Assembly (NCBI RefSeq): GCF_001424545.1
Contig: NZ_LMQL01000005.1
Location: 58,692 to 122,691 of the forward strand
Length of the DNA stretch: 64,000 nt
Origin: Ramlibacter sp. Leaf400
Lineage (GTDB): Bacteria > Pseudomonadota > Gammaproteobacteria > Burkholderiales > Burkholderiaceae_C
Reading direction: 5' to 3'
The position numbers and the translations under genes are program-made. Of this stretch, positions 27,713 to 36,766 are shown in pieces. The notes under the pieces were generated by a model that did no database searches, had not been told where the DNA came from, and saw nothing but the letters and a program-made list of their open reading frames with translations. How positions within the stretch are numbered: position 1 is the first letter of the stretch; each line of letters begins with the position of its first letter.

Positions 27713-29035
27713 ATGATCAGATACCTCAAGCGCGGCCGCGACGTGCAGGCCCGGACCGCCGACGACACCAAGGTGCGCGCCACCGTGGAAGGCATCATCC
27801 GCGACATCGAGCAGCGCGGTGACGAGGCGGTGCGCGAGTACAGCCGCAAGTTCGACAACTGGGACCCGCAGGACTTCCGCCTGTCGCAGTCGCAGATCGA
27901 GGCTTCGATCAAGAGCCTGTCGGCGCGCGAGCTGGAAGACATCCGTTTCGCCCAGGCGCAGATCCGCAACTTCGCGCAGATCCAGCGCGACTCCATGCGC
28001 GACGTCGAAGTGGAAACCCGCCCCGGCGTGTTCCTCGGCCACCGCCACATCCCGGTCAACGCGGTCGGCTGCTACGTGCCCGGCGGCAAGTACCCGATGA
28101 TCGCCTCGGCCCACATGAGCGCGCTCACCGCCAAGGTGGCCGGCGTCAAGCGCATCGTCTCCACCGCGCCGCCGTTCCAGGGCGCGCCGCATCCGGCCAT
28201 CGTCGCCGCCATGCACCTGGCCGGCGCCGACGAGATCCTGGTGCTGGGCGGCGTGCAGGCCGTGGTCGCCATGGCCGTGGGCACGCCCAGCCTGAAGCCG
28301 GTGGACATGCTGGTCGGCCCCGGCAACATGTTCGTGGCCGAAGCCAAGCGCCAGCTGTTCGGCCGCGTCGGCATCGACCTGTTCGCCGGCCCCACCGAAA
28401 CCCTGGTCATCGCCGACGACTCGGTCGACGGCGAACTGGTGGCGGTGGACCTGCTGGGCCAGGCCGAACACGGCGCCACCTCGCCTTCGGTGCTGCTGAC
28501 CGACAGCGAGGCCCTGGCCCGCGACACGATGGCCGAGATCGAGCGCCAGCTGAAGGTGCTGCCCACCGCCGCCATCGCGGCGCAGAGCTGGGCCGAGTTC
28601 GGCGAAGTGATCGTCTGCGACACGCGCGAGGAGATGCTGCACAAGGCCGACGAACTGGCTTCCGAGCACGTGCAGGTCATGACCCGCGAGCCGGATTACT
28701 TCCTGGACAACATGACCAACTACGGCGCGCTGTTCATCGGGCCGCGCACCAACGTGGCCTACGGCGACAAGGTGATCGGCACCAACCACACCCTGCCCAC
28801 CAACAAGGCGGCGCGCTACACCGGCGGCCTGTGGGTCGGCAAGTTCCTCAAGACCTGCACCTTCCAGAAGGTGGTGACCGACCAGGCCAGCGCCGAGATC
28901 GGCGAGTACTGCTCGCGCCTGTGCCACATGGAGAACTTCGCCGGCCACGGCGAGCAGGCCAACATCCGCGTGCGCCGCTACGGCACCCGCCCGGAAGTGC
29001 CCTGGTACGAACCCGTGCCGGCACTGGACGCATGA
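27713..29035 (+). CDS. Histidinol dehydrogenase-like polyol/hydroxyacid dehydrogenase
   Basis: A 440-residue NAD-dependent, zinc-binding dehydrogenase of the HisD family. Zinc and catalytic positions are recognisable: [14 protein letters not shown] (Gln and His ligands), [10 protein letters not shown] (catalytic Glu-His) and a histidine in [35 protein letters not shown] and the segment [20 protein letters not shown] recall the HisD-like branch that includes sulfopropanediol dehydrogenase (HpsN) more than biosynthetic HisD. No other his gene is present, so a catabolic role is likely. The ATG at 27713 is preceded by AAGGA. It is the first gene of the island and overlaps the SDR start by four bases. 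Confidence 0.82.
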   Translation: MIRYLKRGRDVQARTADDTKVRATVEGIIRDIEQRGDEAVREYSRKFDNWDPQDFRLSQSQIEASIKSLSARELEDIRFAQAQIRNFAQIQRDSMRDVEVETRPGVFLGHRHIPVNAVGCYVPGGKYPMIASAHMSALTAKVAGVKRIVSTAPPFQGAPHPAIVAAMHLAGADEILVLGGVQAVVAMAVGTPSLKPVDMLVGPGNMFVAEAKRQLFGRVGIDLFAGPTETLVIADDSVDGELVAVDLLGQAEHGATSPSVLLTDSEALARDTMAEIERQLKVLPTAAIAAQSWAEFGEVIVCDTREEMLHKADELASEHVQVMTREPDYFLDNMTNYGALFIGPRTNVAYGDKVIGTNHTLPTNKAARYTGGLWVGKFLKTCTFQKVVTDQASAEIGEYCSRLCHMENFAGHGEQANIRVRRYGTRPEVPWYEPVPALDA

Positions 29036-29811
29036 GCGGGATGCCGCAGGCGCTGCCGGCGTTCCCGGGCTTCCGGGTCGACGGCAGGCGGGCGCTGGTC
29101 ACCGGCGCCGGCCGCGGCCTGGGCCTGGCGGCGGCCGCCGCGCTGGCCCGGGCCGGCGCGGCCGTCACCCTGGCGGCGCGCTCCGCCGGCGAACTGGAAG
29201 CGGCCTGCGAAGCGATCCGGGCCGAGGGCGGGCAAGCCGACTTCCTCGTGCTGGACGTGACCGATTCGAAGGCGGTGGCCGCTGCCGTGGAGGCGCGGCC
29301 GCCGTTCCACATCCTGGTCAACAACGCCGGCATGAACCGGCCCAAGCCGCTGGCCGAGACGCCCGACGAGGACATCCATGCGGTGTTCGACCTCAACGTG
29401 AAGGCCACCTTCTACGTCACCCGCGCGGTGGCGCAGCGCATGCTGCGGGCCGGCGAGAAGGGCTCGATCATCAACGTCAGTTCCCAGATGGGCCACGTGG
29501 GCAGCCCGCGCCGCACCCTGTACTGCGCCAGCAAGCACGCGGTGGAGGGCATGACCAAGGCGCTGGCGTGGGAGCTGGGGCCGGCCGGCATCCGCGTCAA
29601 CACGGTGTGCCCCACCTTCATCGAGACCGCCTTCACGGCGCCGATGCTCGCCGACCCGCAGTTCCGCGATCTCGTCATCGGCAAGATCGCGCTCGGCCGC
29701 ATCGGCCGGGTGGAAGAGGTGATGGGCCCCATCGTGTTCCTGGCCAGCGAGGCGTCCAGCCTGATGACGGGCAGCGCGCTGATGCTGGACGGCGGCTGGA
29801 CGGCGGCATGA
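29032..29811 (+). CDS. SDR-family NAD(P)-dependent oxidoreductase
   Basis: A 259-residue classical short-chain dehydrogenase: [10 protein letters not shown] cofactor motif (about residues 24-33), NNAG, the catalytic serine in INVSSQMG, and Y-x3-K in YCASKHA. The C-terminus ends [13 protein letters not shown]. The start overlaps the hisD-like gene and the stop overlaps the lacI gene (ATGA each time), so the three are translated as a unit. It likely oxidises or epimerises the same hydroxylated substrate as the HisD-like enzyme; the specific reaction is unknown. Confidence 0.87.
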   Translation: MSGMPQALPAFPGFRVDGRRALVTGAGRGLGLAAAAALARAGAAVTLAARSAGELEAACEAIRAEGGQADFLVLDVTDSKAVAAAVEARPPFHILVNNAGMNRPKPLAETPDEDIHAVFDLNVKATFYVTRAVAQRMLRAGEKGSIINVSSQMGHVGSPRRTLYCASKHAVEGMTKALAWELGPAGIRVNTVCPTFIETAFTAPMLADPQFRDLVIGKIALGRIGRVEEVMGPIVFLASEASSLMTGSALMLDGGWTAA

Positions 29812-30827
29812 AGCCCCACCCCACCGCCCACGACGTCGCCCGGCTGGCGGGCGTCTCGCAGTCGGCTGTGAGCCGCGCCTTCACAGAGGGCGCCAGCGTG
29901 GCGCCCGCCACGCGCGAGCGCATCCTGGCGGCGGCGCGCGAGCTGGGCTACCGGCCCAACGCCATCGCCCGCACGCTGATCACGCGCCGCAGCCGCATCG
30001 TGGGGCTGGTCATGAGCTACCTGGAGAACCAGTTCTACCCGCTGGTCATCGAACGCATGTCGCAGGCCCTGCAGCGCGACGGCTACCACGTGCTGCTGTT
30101 CATCAGCGAGACCGCCGATGCCGACGCCATCCTGGCGGACATCCTGCAGTACCAGGTGGACGGGATCGTGATGGCCTCCACCACGCTTTCGTCGGGGCTG
30201 GCCCACGACTGCGCCGAGGCCGGCATCCCCGTGGTGCTGTTCAACCGCGTGGCGCAGCTCGGCGCGATGGGGCGCTTTTCCACCAGCTCGGTCACCTCGC
30301 AGAACCGCGAGGGCGGCCGGCTGGTGGGCGAGATGCTGGTGCGAACCGGGCACCGGCGCATCGCCTGGCTGGCCGGCCTGGAGAACGCATCGACCAGCCT
30401 CGACCGCGAGGCCGGCCTGTGCGAAGCGCTGGCCGGTGCCGGCCTGGCGCTGCATTCGCGGGGCGTGGGCCGCTACGACTTCAACGAGGCCCGGCGTGCG
30501 GTGCAGGCGCTGTTCGCCGATCCCGCCGACCGGCCCGACGCGCTGTTCGCCGCCAACGACCACATGGCCATCGCGGCGCTGGAGACCCTGCGCACCGAAC
30601 TCGGCCTGCGGGTGCCCGAGGACGTCTCGGTGGTGGGCTTCGACAATGTGCCGCAGGCGGCCTGGCCGTCGTTCGCCCTCACCACCGTGCAGCAGGACGT
30701 GGACAGCATGGTGGAGGCCACGCGCAGCCTGCTGTTCGAGCAGATCGAGGGCGAGGTGATGGCCCGCAGCGTGACCGTGCCCTGCGTGCTGGTGGAGCGC
30801 GCCACGGTGCGGGCCAGAAGGAATTGA
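29808..30827 (+). CDS. LacI-family transcriptional regulator 2
   Basis: A 339-residue repressor with N-terminal HTH (HDVARLAGVSQSAVSRAFTE, residues about 8-27), hinge NAIARTLITRRS, and a sugar-binding-protein-like domain beginning IVGLVMSYLENQFYPLVIE. Unusually it lies inside the operon it probably controls, as the third gene. The two palindromes at 27637-27685, ahead of the operon, are its likely targets, giving autorepression relieved by a pathway intermediate. Confidence 0.87.
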   Translation: MKPHPTAHDVARLAGVSQSAVSRAFTEGASVAPATRERILAAARELGYRPNAIARTLITRRSRIVGLVMSYLENQFYPLVIERMSQALQRDGYHVLLFISETADADAILADILQYQVDGIVMASTTLSSGLAHDCAEAGIPVVLFNRVAQLGAMGRFSTSSVTSQNREGGRLVGEMLVRTGHRRIAWLAGLENASTSLDREAGLCEALAGAGLALHSRGVGRYDFNEARRAVQALFADPADRPDALFAANDHMAIAALETLRTELGLRVPEDVSVVGFDNVPQAAWPSFALTTVQQDVDSMVEATRSLLFEQIEGEVMARSVTVPCVLVERATVRARRN

Positions 30828-30834
30828 GAGACAC

Positions 30835-31797
30835 ATGACAGCGATCCAGCAACTCAGCGGCGGCCGACCGGTCGCCATCGTCGGCGCCGGGCTGGTGGGC
30901 GCGGGCTGGGCCATCGTCTACGCACGCGCCGGCCTGTCGGTGAAGGTGTTCGACGCCGATCCGGAGATCACGCGCAAGGCGGTCCCGCTGATCGAGGGCC
31001 AGCTCGCCGGGCTGCGCCGGCACGGCCTGGTCGACGAGGACCCGGCCGCCATCCTGGCGCGCATCACGCCGGTCGCCACGCTCGCGCAGGCGATCGACGG
31101 CGCCTGCTACGTGCAGGAATCGGTGCTGGAGCGGGTCGACGTGAAGCGGCAGCTGATGGTCGACCTCGACGCGCTCGCGGCGCCCGACCTCGTCGTCGGC
31201 AGCTCCACCTCCGGCATCCCCGGCTCGGCGTTCGCGCTCGGCCTGGGCCTCTCGCCGCGGGTGCTGATCGCGCATCCGGTCAATCCGCCGTACCTGGTGC
31301 CGGTGGTCGAGCTGGTGCCCTCGCCGGAAACCTCGGCCGCCACCGTCGCCTTCGCCGACGCCTTGATGCGGGCGGTGGGCCAGACCGTGGTGCACGTTCG
31401 CAAGGAGGTCGAGGGCTTCGTGCTGAACCGCCTGCAGGCGGTGCTGCTGCGCGAAGCCTGGGCGCTGGTGCAGGAAGGCGTGGCCAGCTGCGAGGACATC
31501 GACAAGACGGTGCGCGACGGCCTCGGCTGGCGCTGGTCGTTCATGGGCCCGTTCGAGACCATCGACCTCAACGCACCCGGCGGCGTGGCCGACTACGCGG
31601 TGCGCCTGGGGCCGCTGTACCAGCGCATCGCGCGGTCACGCAGCCACGAGCAGCCCTGGGACGCCGAGCTGATCCGGCAGGTGGAGGCCCAGCGGCGCGA
31701 ACACCTGGCCCATGCCGAGCTCGAGGCGCGCCGCGCCTGGCGCGATGAGCGCCTAATGGAATTCGCGGCGGGCCGCGCGCCGGCCCGGACGGAATGA
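30835..31797 (+). CDS. 3-hydroxyacyl-CoA dehydrogenase-fold NAD-dependent dehydrogenase
   Basis: A 320-residue two-domain enzyme: N-terminal Rossmann fold with VAIVGAGLVGAGWAIVYARAG (residues about 13-33), the catalytic histidine in LIAHPVNPPYLVPVVEL, and a helical C-terminal domain with GFVLNRLQAVLLREAW. Length and motifs match the short single-function group (lambda-crystallin/L-gulonate 3-dehydrogenase and L-carnitine dehydrogenase) rather than beta-oxidation FadB. It would oxidise a 3-hydroxy acid to a 3-keto acid. Seven bases separate it from the regulator; GAGAGA precedes the ATG. Confidence 0.83.
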   Translation: MTAIQQLSGGRPVAIVGAGLVGAGWAIVYARAGLSVKVFDADPEITRKAVPLIEGQLAGLRRHGLVDEDPAAILARITPVATLAQAIDGACYVQESVLERVDVKRQLMVDLDALAAPDLVVGSSTSGIPGSAFALGLGLSPRVLIAHPVNPPYLVPVVELVPSPETSAATVAFADALMRAVGQTVVHVRKEVEGFVLNRLQAVLLREAWALVQEGVASCEDIDKTVRDGLGWRWSFMGPFETIDLNAPGGVADYAVRLGPLYQRIARSRSHEQPWDAELIRQVEAQRREHLAHAELEARRAWRDERLMEFAAGRAPARTE

Positions 31798-31831
31798 GAC
31801 CTCTCAACTCATGCATCACCGGAGACATCCC

Positions 31832-32812
31832 ATGCAAACCCCCCGTCGCGCCCCCGGCGCATTGAACCGCCGCGCCGCCCTGGGCGGCATGGCCGCCCTG
31901 GCCTTCACCCGCCCCGTCCAGGCGGCCGGCTTTCCGGCCAAGTCCGTGACCCTGGTGGTGCCCTATTCGCCGGGCGGCGGCACCGACATCGTCGGCCGGC
32001 AGCTGGCCCAGAAGCTGTCGGACCGCTGGGGCCAGTCGGTGCTGGTGGACAACCGAACCGGCGCCAACGGCATGATCGGCTCCGCCCTGGTCTCCAAGGC
32101 GCCGCCCGACGGCTACAACCTGCTGCTGGTGGTGGGCTCGCATGCGGTGAATCCGGCGCTGGTGAAGAAGATGCCGTACGACACCCTGACCGCCTTCACC
32201 TCCATCACCACCGTGGCGACCTCGCCGATGGTGCTGGTGGTGTCGGCCAAGGGTCCGCACAAGGCGCTGCCGGACCTGCTGAAGGCGGCCCGCGCGCAGG
32301 AACTGGGCGTGGGCTACTCGGAAGGCCAGACGCGCCTGACCGGCGAGCTGATGCGCCAGAGCGCCGGCCTGAAGACCGTGGAGGTGGCCTACAAGGGCGG
32401 TGCTCCGATGATGGTGGACATCATCGGCGGCCACCTGCCGATGGGCTTCACCAGCGTGCTGACCGCGCTGCCGCACGTGCAGGCCGGCAACCTGCGGGTG
32501 GTGGGCGTGGCCTCGCGCGAGCGCATCGCCGTCTTCCCCGAGGCGATGACCTTCGCCGAGGCCGGCGTGCCGGGCATCGAATCGCTCAGCTGGTACGGCA
32601 TGTTCGGCCCGGCTGGCATGCCGCCGGCCCTGGTCGAACAGATCGTGCGCGACCTGCGCGCCGTCTGCGCCGAACCCGCCGTGGCCAACCAGTTGCGCGA
32701 CCAGGGCGCCCAGCTCGTGCTCGCCGGCCCCGCCGACCTCGACCGCTTCCTGCGCAGCGAAGCCGCCAAGTGGGCCACCGTCGCCCAGCGCGGCGGCATC
32801 AAGCCCGACTGA
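31832..32812 (+). CDS. TTT-family (Bug/TctC) solute-binding protein 2
   Basis: A 326-residue exported receptor whose signal peptide contains a twin arginine (LNRRAALGGMAALAF), suggesting Tat export. Bug motifs are VTLVVPYSPGGGTDIVGRQL, DNRTGANGMIG and VAYKGGAPMMVDIIGGHLP. I start at ATG 31832 behind GGAGA; an ATG seven codons upstream is in the same frame but lacks a site. First of two receptors in tandem inside the island, with the second 35 bases later. Confidence 0.87.
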   Translation: MQTPRRAPGALNRRAALGGMAALAFTRPVQAAGFPAKSVTLVVPYSPGGGTDIVGRQLAQKLSDRWGQSVLVDNRTGANGMIGSALVSKAPPDGYNLLLVVGSHAVNPALVKKMPYDTLTAFTSITTVATSPMVLVVSAKGPHKALPDLLKAARAQELGVGYSEGQTRLTGELMRQSAGLKTVEVAYKGGAPMMVDIIGGHLPMGFTSVLTALPHVQAGNLRVVGVASRERIAVFPEAMTFAEAGVPGIESLSWYGMFGPAGMPPALVEQIVRDLRAVCAEPAVANQLRDQGAQLVLAGPADLDRFLRSEAAKWATVAQRGGIKPD

Positions 32813-32847
32813 ATCCGCCCACCCGACACCCTGGAAAGACCCGCATC

Positions 32848-33846
32848 GTGAACCTGCACTCCTACCTTCCCTCCACCCGCCGCTGCCTGCTGGGCGCGGC
32901 GCTCGCCCTGGCCGCCAGCGGCCTGTCCCCCGCCTTCGCGCAAGGCGACTATCCGACCAAGCCGATCAAGCTGATCGTTCCCTTCGCCACCGCCGGCGTC
33001 ACCGACACCAGCGCCCGCATCGTGGCCGAGAAGCTCGGCCAGATCCTGGGCCAGACGGTGGTGGTGGAGAACAAGGCCGGCGCCGCCGGCAACATCGGCA
33101 CCCAGCAGGTGGCCGGCGCCGAACCGGACGGCTACACGCTGCTCCTGGGCTACGACGGCACCCTGGTGATCAACCCCAGCGTGTACGCGAAGGTGCCCTT
33201 CGATCCGATCAAGGACTTCGCGCCGATCGGCAAGATCGGCGACGCCGTGCTGGTGGTGGTGGTCAATCCCAAGGTCCCGGCCACCAAGCTGTCGGAGCTG
33301 CAGGCGGCGGCCAAGGCCACGCCGGGCGGCCTTTCCTACGGCAGTGCCGGCATCGGCAGCACCACCCACCTGGCCGGCGAGATGCTGCGGCAGCGCACCG
33401 GCATGAACATGACCCACGTGCCCTACAAGGGCGGCGGCCATGCCATGGGCGACCTGGTGGGCGGCACCCTGCCGATGCACTTCACGGCGGTGGCGGGCGC
33501 CATGCCCTTCATCAAGAACAACCAGATCCGGCCCATCGCCGTGGCCTCGCGCCAGCGCGCGCCGTCGCTGCCGGACGTGCCCACCTTCATCGAGGCCGGC
33601 CTGAAGGACTTCGAGTTCAACTCCTGGGTCGGGCTGATGGCCCCGGCCAAGACGCCGCCGGCGGTGATCGCCAAGCTGAACCAGGCCCTCAACAAGGTGC
33701 TGAGCGCGCCGGATATGCGTGAACGCCTGAACCAGCTGGGCATCGTGGCCCAGCCCGGCACGCCGGAATCCTTCGGCCAGGAGATCGTGCGCGACCTGGC
33801 CAAGAACAAGGCGATCGTGAAGGCCGCCGACATCAAGCTGGATTGA
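32848..33846 (+). CDS. TTT-family (Bug/TctC) solute-binding protein 3
   Basis: A 332-residue exported receptor starting at GTG 32848, with GGAAAG upstream and a signal peptide ending SPAFAQ. It has IKLIVPFATAGVTDTSARIV (the usual P-x-G-G-G-x-D loop is changed to ATAGVTD), ENKAGAAGNIGTQQV and HVPYKGGGHAMGDLVGGTL. It is only distantly related to the receptor just upstream, so this is not a recent duplication; the two may bind different stereoisomers or acids of one pathway. It runs directly into the LeuC-like gene. Confidence 0.86.
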   Translation: MNLHSYLPSTRRCLLGAALALAASGLSPAFAQGDYPTKPIKLIVPFATAGVTDTSARIVAEKLGQILGQTVVVENKAGAAGNIGTQQVAGAEPDGYTLLLGYDGTLVINPSVYAKVPFDPIKDFAPIGKIGDAVLVVVVNPKVPATKLSELQAAAKATPGGLSYGSAGIGSTTHLAGEMLRQRTGMNMTHVPYKGGGHAMGDLVGGTLPMHFTAVAGAMPFIKNNQIRPIAVASRQRAPSLPDVPTFIEAGLKDFEFNSWVGLMAPAKTPPAVIAKLNQALNKVLSAPDMRERLNQLGIVAQPGTPESFGQEIVRDLAKNKAIVKAADIKLD

Positions 33847-33863
33847 GCCGGGCGGGCGCCACC

Positions 33864-35267
33864 ATGACCACCCTGTTCGACAAGATATGGGCCGCCCACG
33901 CGGTGGCCCGCAACGAGGCCGGCGACGACCTGGTCTACATCGACCGGCACCTGGTGCAGGAGGTGTCGAGCCCGCAGGCCTTCGCCAGCATGACGGCGTC
34001 GGGCCACGTCCTGCGTTCGGCCGCCCGCCACATCGCGGTGCAGGACCACAACGTGCCCACCACGGCCGACCGCCTGACCCACATCCCCAACGCCGAGAGC
34101 GCCGAGCAGATCGCCACCCTGCGCCGCAACACGCAGGCCACCGGCATGCGGCTGCTGGACCTGGACCATCCGCTGCAGGGCATCGTGCACGTGATCGCGC
34201 CGGAGCTGGGCTACGTGCTGCCCGGCAGCACCGTGGTGTGCGGCGACTCGCACAGCGCCACGCTCGGTGCCCTGGGCGCGCTGGCCTGGGGCATCGGCAC
34301 CTCGGAAGTCGCCCATGTGATGAGCACCCAGAGCCTGTGGATGCGCAAGCCGCGCACCCTGGGCATCGAGATCTCGGGCGCGCTGGGCCCCGGCGTCTTC
34401 GCCAAGGACCTGGCGCTGGCCCTGATCCACCACACCGGCACCAGCGGCGGCGCCGGCTACTGCACCGAGTACTTCGGCCCGACGGTGTCCGGCCTGTCGA
34501 TGGAAGCCCGGATGACCCTGTGCAACATGACCATCGAAGCCGGTTCGCGCTTCGGCCTGGTGGCGCCCGATGCCACCACCGTGGCCTACCTGCGCGAGCG
34601 GGTGCAGGGCGCGGCGCGCGAACATTTCGAACAGGCCGTGCAGGCCTGGGCCGCGCTGCGCACCGACGACAAGGCCGACTTCGACCGCCGGGTGGCGTTC
34701 GATGCCGCCGGCGTCAGCCCGCGCGTCACCTGGGGCACCATGCCGTCCGACAGCGCGCCTTTTTCGGGCCGGGTGGGCGACGGCGCCGCACCGGCCGACG
34801 AGGCCGAACGCCGCCGGCTCGAGGCGAGCCTGGCCTACATGGGCCTGCAGCCCGGCCAGGCGCTGTCCGCCGTGCCGATCGACGTGGTCTTCATCGGCTC
34901 CTGCACCAACGGCCGCCTGGAGGACCTGCGCGCCGCCGCGGCCGTGGCCCGCGGCCGCCGCGTGGCGGCCGGCGTGCGCGCGTTGGTCGTGCCCGGCTCG
35001 GGCAGCGTCAAGCGCGCCGCCGAAGCCGAAGGCCTGGCCCAGGTCTTCCTGGACGCCGGCTTCGAATGGCGTGAGCCCGGCTGCTCCATGTGCATCGGGA
35101 TGAACGGCGACAGCCTGGCCCCGGGCCAGCGCAGCGCCTCCACCTCCAACCGCAATTTCGAGAACCGCCAGGGGCAGGGGGGCCGCACCCACCTGATGAG
35201 CCCGGCGGCCGCCGCCGCCTCCGCCGTGCGCGGGGCGCTGACCGATCCCCGGGAGTTCCTGTCATGA
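33864..35267 (+). CDS. Aconitase-superfamily hydratase, large subunit (LeuC-like)
   Basis: A 467-residue [4Fe-4S] hydro-lyase subunit. Cluster ligands are the cysteines in VVCGDSHSATLGA?-type, IGSCTNGRLEDL and PGCSMCIGMN. SNRNFENRQGQGGRTHLMSP is the conserved C-terminal segment. It pairs with the small subunit that starts four bases before its stop. There is no leuA or leuB nearby and the neighbours are transporters and a lyase, so it is more likely a catabolic paralogue, comparable to dimethylmaleate hydratase (DmdA) or citraconate/methylmalate hydratase, than leucine-biosynthetic isopropylmalate isomerase. ATG at 33864 chosen; an in-frame TTG at 33843 overlaps the receptor stop. Confidence 0.83.
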   Translation: MTTLFDKIWAAHAVARNEAGDDLVYIDRHLVQEVSSPQAFASMTASGHVLRSAARHIAVQDHNVPTTADRLTHIPNAESAEQIATLRRNTQATGMRLLDLDHPLQGIVHVIAPELGYVLPGSTVVCGDSHSATLGALGALAWGIGTSEVAHVMSTQSLWMRKPRTLGIEISGALGPGVFAKDLALALIHHTGTSGGAGYCTEYFGPTVSGLSMEARMTLCNMTIEAGSRFGLVAPDATTVAYLRERVQGAAREHFEQAVQAWAALRTDDKADFDRRVAFDAAGVSPRVTWGTMPSDSAPFSGRVGDGAAPADEAERRRLEASLAYMGLQPGQALSAVPIDVVFIGSCTNGRLEDLRAAAAVARGRRVAAGVRALVVPGSGSVKRAAEAEGLAQVFLDAGFEWREPGCSMCIGMNGDSLAPGQRSASTSNRNFENRQGQGGRTHLMSPAAAAASAVRGALTDPREFLS

Positions 35268-35869
35268 AGGCCGTCACCGCCCAGGCTTCGGGCCGCGCCG
35301 CGCTGATGCAGCGCGACGACATCGACACCGATGCCATCTTCCCGGGGCGTTTCCTGCGCCTGGTGCAGCGCGACGGGATGGGGGCCCACCTGTTCGCCGA
35401 CTGGCGCGCCGAAGGCCGGCCCGAGGTGGCCTTCATGCAGCAGCCGGATCCGCCGCGCCTGCTGGTGGCTTCGCAGAACTTCGGCTGCGGCTCCTCGCGC
35501 GAGCATGCCGTCTGGGCGCTGGCCGACTACGGCGTGCAGGCCGTGCTGGCCCTGTCGTTCGGCGACATCTTCCGCAACAACTGCGTGAAGAACGGCGTGG
35601 TCGCGGCCATCGTCGCGCCGGCCGACCATGCCCGCTTGCTGCAGGCGCTGGCCGCCGCGCCCGACGGGGTGCTGCGGCTGGACGTCGCCACCAGCACGCT
35701 GCACCTGTCCGACGGCGGCACGCTGCCGGTGGCGCTGGCCGCGGGCCACGCCGAACAACTGCTGTCGTCCGAGGACGAAGTGGACCGCACCCTGCGCCAC
35801 GAAGCCGCCCTGCGCGCCCATGAAGAGCGCGTGCGCCAGCAGCAGCCCTGGCTGGCATCGCTGGGCTGA
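35264..35869 (+). CDS. Aconitase-superfamily hydratase, small subunit (LeuD-like)
   Basis: A 201-residue swivel-domain subunit with QRDDIDTDAIFPGRFL near the N-terminus and the substrate-binding FGCGSSREHAVWAL at about residues 70-83. Length matches LeuD (about 200). It forms the active hydratase with the LeuC-like subunit, whose gene it overlaps (ATGA). Followed after 33 bases by the isocitrate lyase-family gene, the order hydratase large, hydratase small, lyase being that of dmdA-dmdB-dml. Confidence 0.85.
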   Translation: MKAVTAQASGRAALMQRDDIDTDAIFPGRFLRLVQRDGMGAHLFADWRAEGRPEVAFMQQPDPPRLLVASQNFGCGSSREHAVWALADYGVQAVLALSFGDIFRNNCVKNGVVAAIVAPADHARLLQALAAAPDGVLRLDVATSTLHLSDGGTLPVALAAGHAEQLLSSEDEVDRTLRHEAALRAHEERVRQQQPWLASLG

Positions 35870-35902
35870 CCCTTTCCTTCCACCCCAACAGGCATCCGAA
35901 AC

Positions 35903-36766
35903 ATGGCCAATCCCATCCTCCGCCAGAAACTTGCCGCCGGCGAGTTCCTCGTCATCCCCGGCGTGCACGACATGATCGCCGCGGTCATGACCAACAAGGT
36001 CGGCTTCGACATCATCTACGGCACCGGCTACTGGCTCACCGCCTCCAGCCTGGGCCTGCCCGACGCCGGCATCGCCACCTACACCCAGATGGTGGACCGC
36101 ATGCGCACGGTGGCGCGCACCAGCAATGCGGCCCTCATCGCCGATGCCGACACCGGTTACGGCGGCCTGCTGAACGTGCACCACACGGTGCGTGGCTACG
36201 AGGAAGCCGGCGTCACCGCCATCCAGATCGAGGACCAGGAGTTTCCCAAGAAGTGCGGCCACACGCCGTTCAAGCGCTGCATCCCGACGCAGGACATGGT
36301 GGACAAGATCAAGGTGGCCGCCGAGGCCCGCGAGGACAAGGAGAACTTCCTGATCATCGCCCGCACCGACGCCCGCGCCGGGCTGGGGGTGGACGAGGCG
36401 ATGCGGCGGCTGGAGGCCTACGACAAGGCCGGCGCCGACATCCTGTTCTTCGAGGCGCCGCAGTCCGAGGAGGAGATGCGCCGCGCCTGCGAGGCCTTCG
36501 ACAAGCCGATGCTGGCCAACATGGCCGACGGCGGCAAGACGCCGATCCTGCCGGCCAAGGTGCTGGAGGAGATCGGCTATGCCCTGGCGATCTATCCGTC
36601 GATGACCAGCCTGGTGGCCGCCGCCGCCATGGAAAAGTCGCTGCGCACGCTCAAGGAGCAGGGCGTGAGCCAGACGCCCGGGATCGACATGTTCGACTTC
36701 GGCGAGTTCTGCAAGCTGATCGGCTTCGAAGAGGTCTGGGACTTCGAGAAGCGCTGGGCCCGTTGA
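35903..36766 (+). CDS. Isocitrate lyase/PEP mutase-superfamily lyase 2 (2,3-dimethylmalate lyase-like)
   Basis: A 287-residue alpha/beta-barrel enzyme with the motifs of C-C lyases of the superfamily: ADADTGYGGLLNVHHTV, IQIEDQEFPKKCGHTPFKRC (catalytic cysteine in KKCGH), and IIARTDARAGLGVDEA. It differs clearly from the homologue at 22788, so the two have separate substrates. Next to a LeuCD-like hydratase, it would cleave the 2-hydroxy di- or tricarboxylate formed by hydration, for example to pyruvate plus a short acid. The substrate itself is inferred only from context. Confidence 0.83.
   Translation: MANPILRQKLAAGEFLVIPGVHDMIAAVMTNKVGFDIIYGTGYWLTASSLGLPDAGIATYTQMVDRMRTVARTSNAALIADADTGYGGLLNVHHTVRGYEEAGVTAIQIEDQEFPKKCGHTPFKRCIPTQDMVDKIKVAAEAREDKENFLIIARTDARAGLGVDEAMRRLEAYDKAGADILFFEAPQSEEEMRRACEAFDKPMLANMADGGKTPILPAKVLEEIGYALAIYPSMTSLVAAAAMEKSLRTLKEQGVSQTPGIDMFDFGEFCKLIGFEEVWDFEKRWAR

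Noticed and set aside
27713..29035. Histidine biosynthesis hisD
   Set aside because: No other his genes, and the context is catabolic; motifs look closer to the HpsN-like branch.
33864..35869. Leucine biosynthesis leuC-leuD
   Set aside because: No leuA, leuB or leucine attenuator nearby; embedded among TTT receptors and a C-C lyase, so a catabolic hydratase is more likely. Not excluded by sequence alone.
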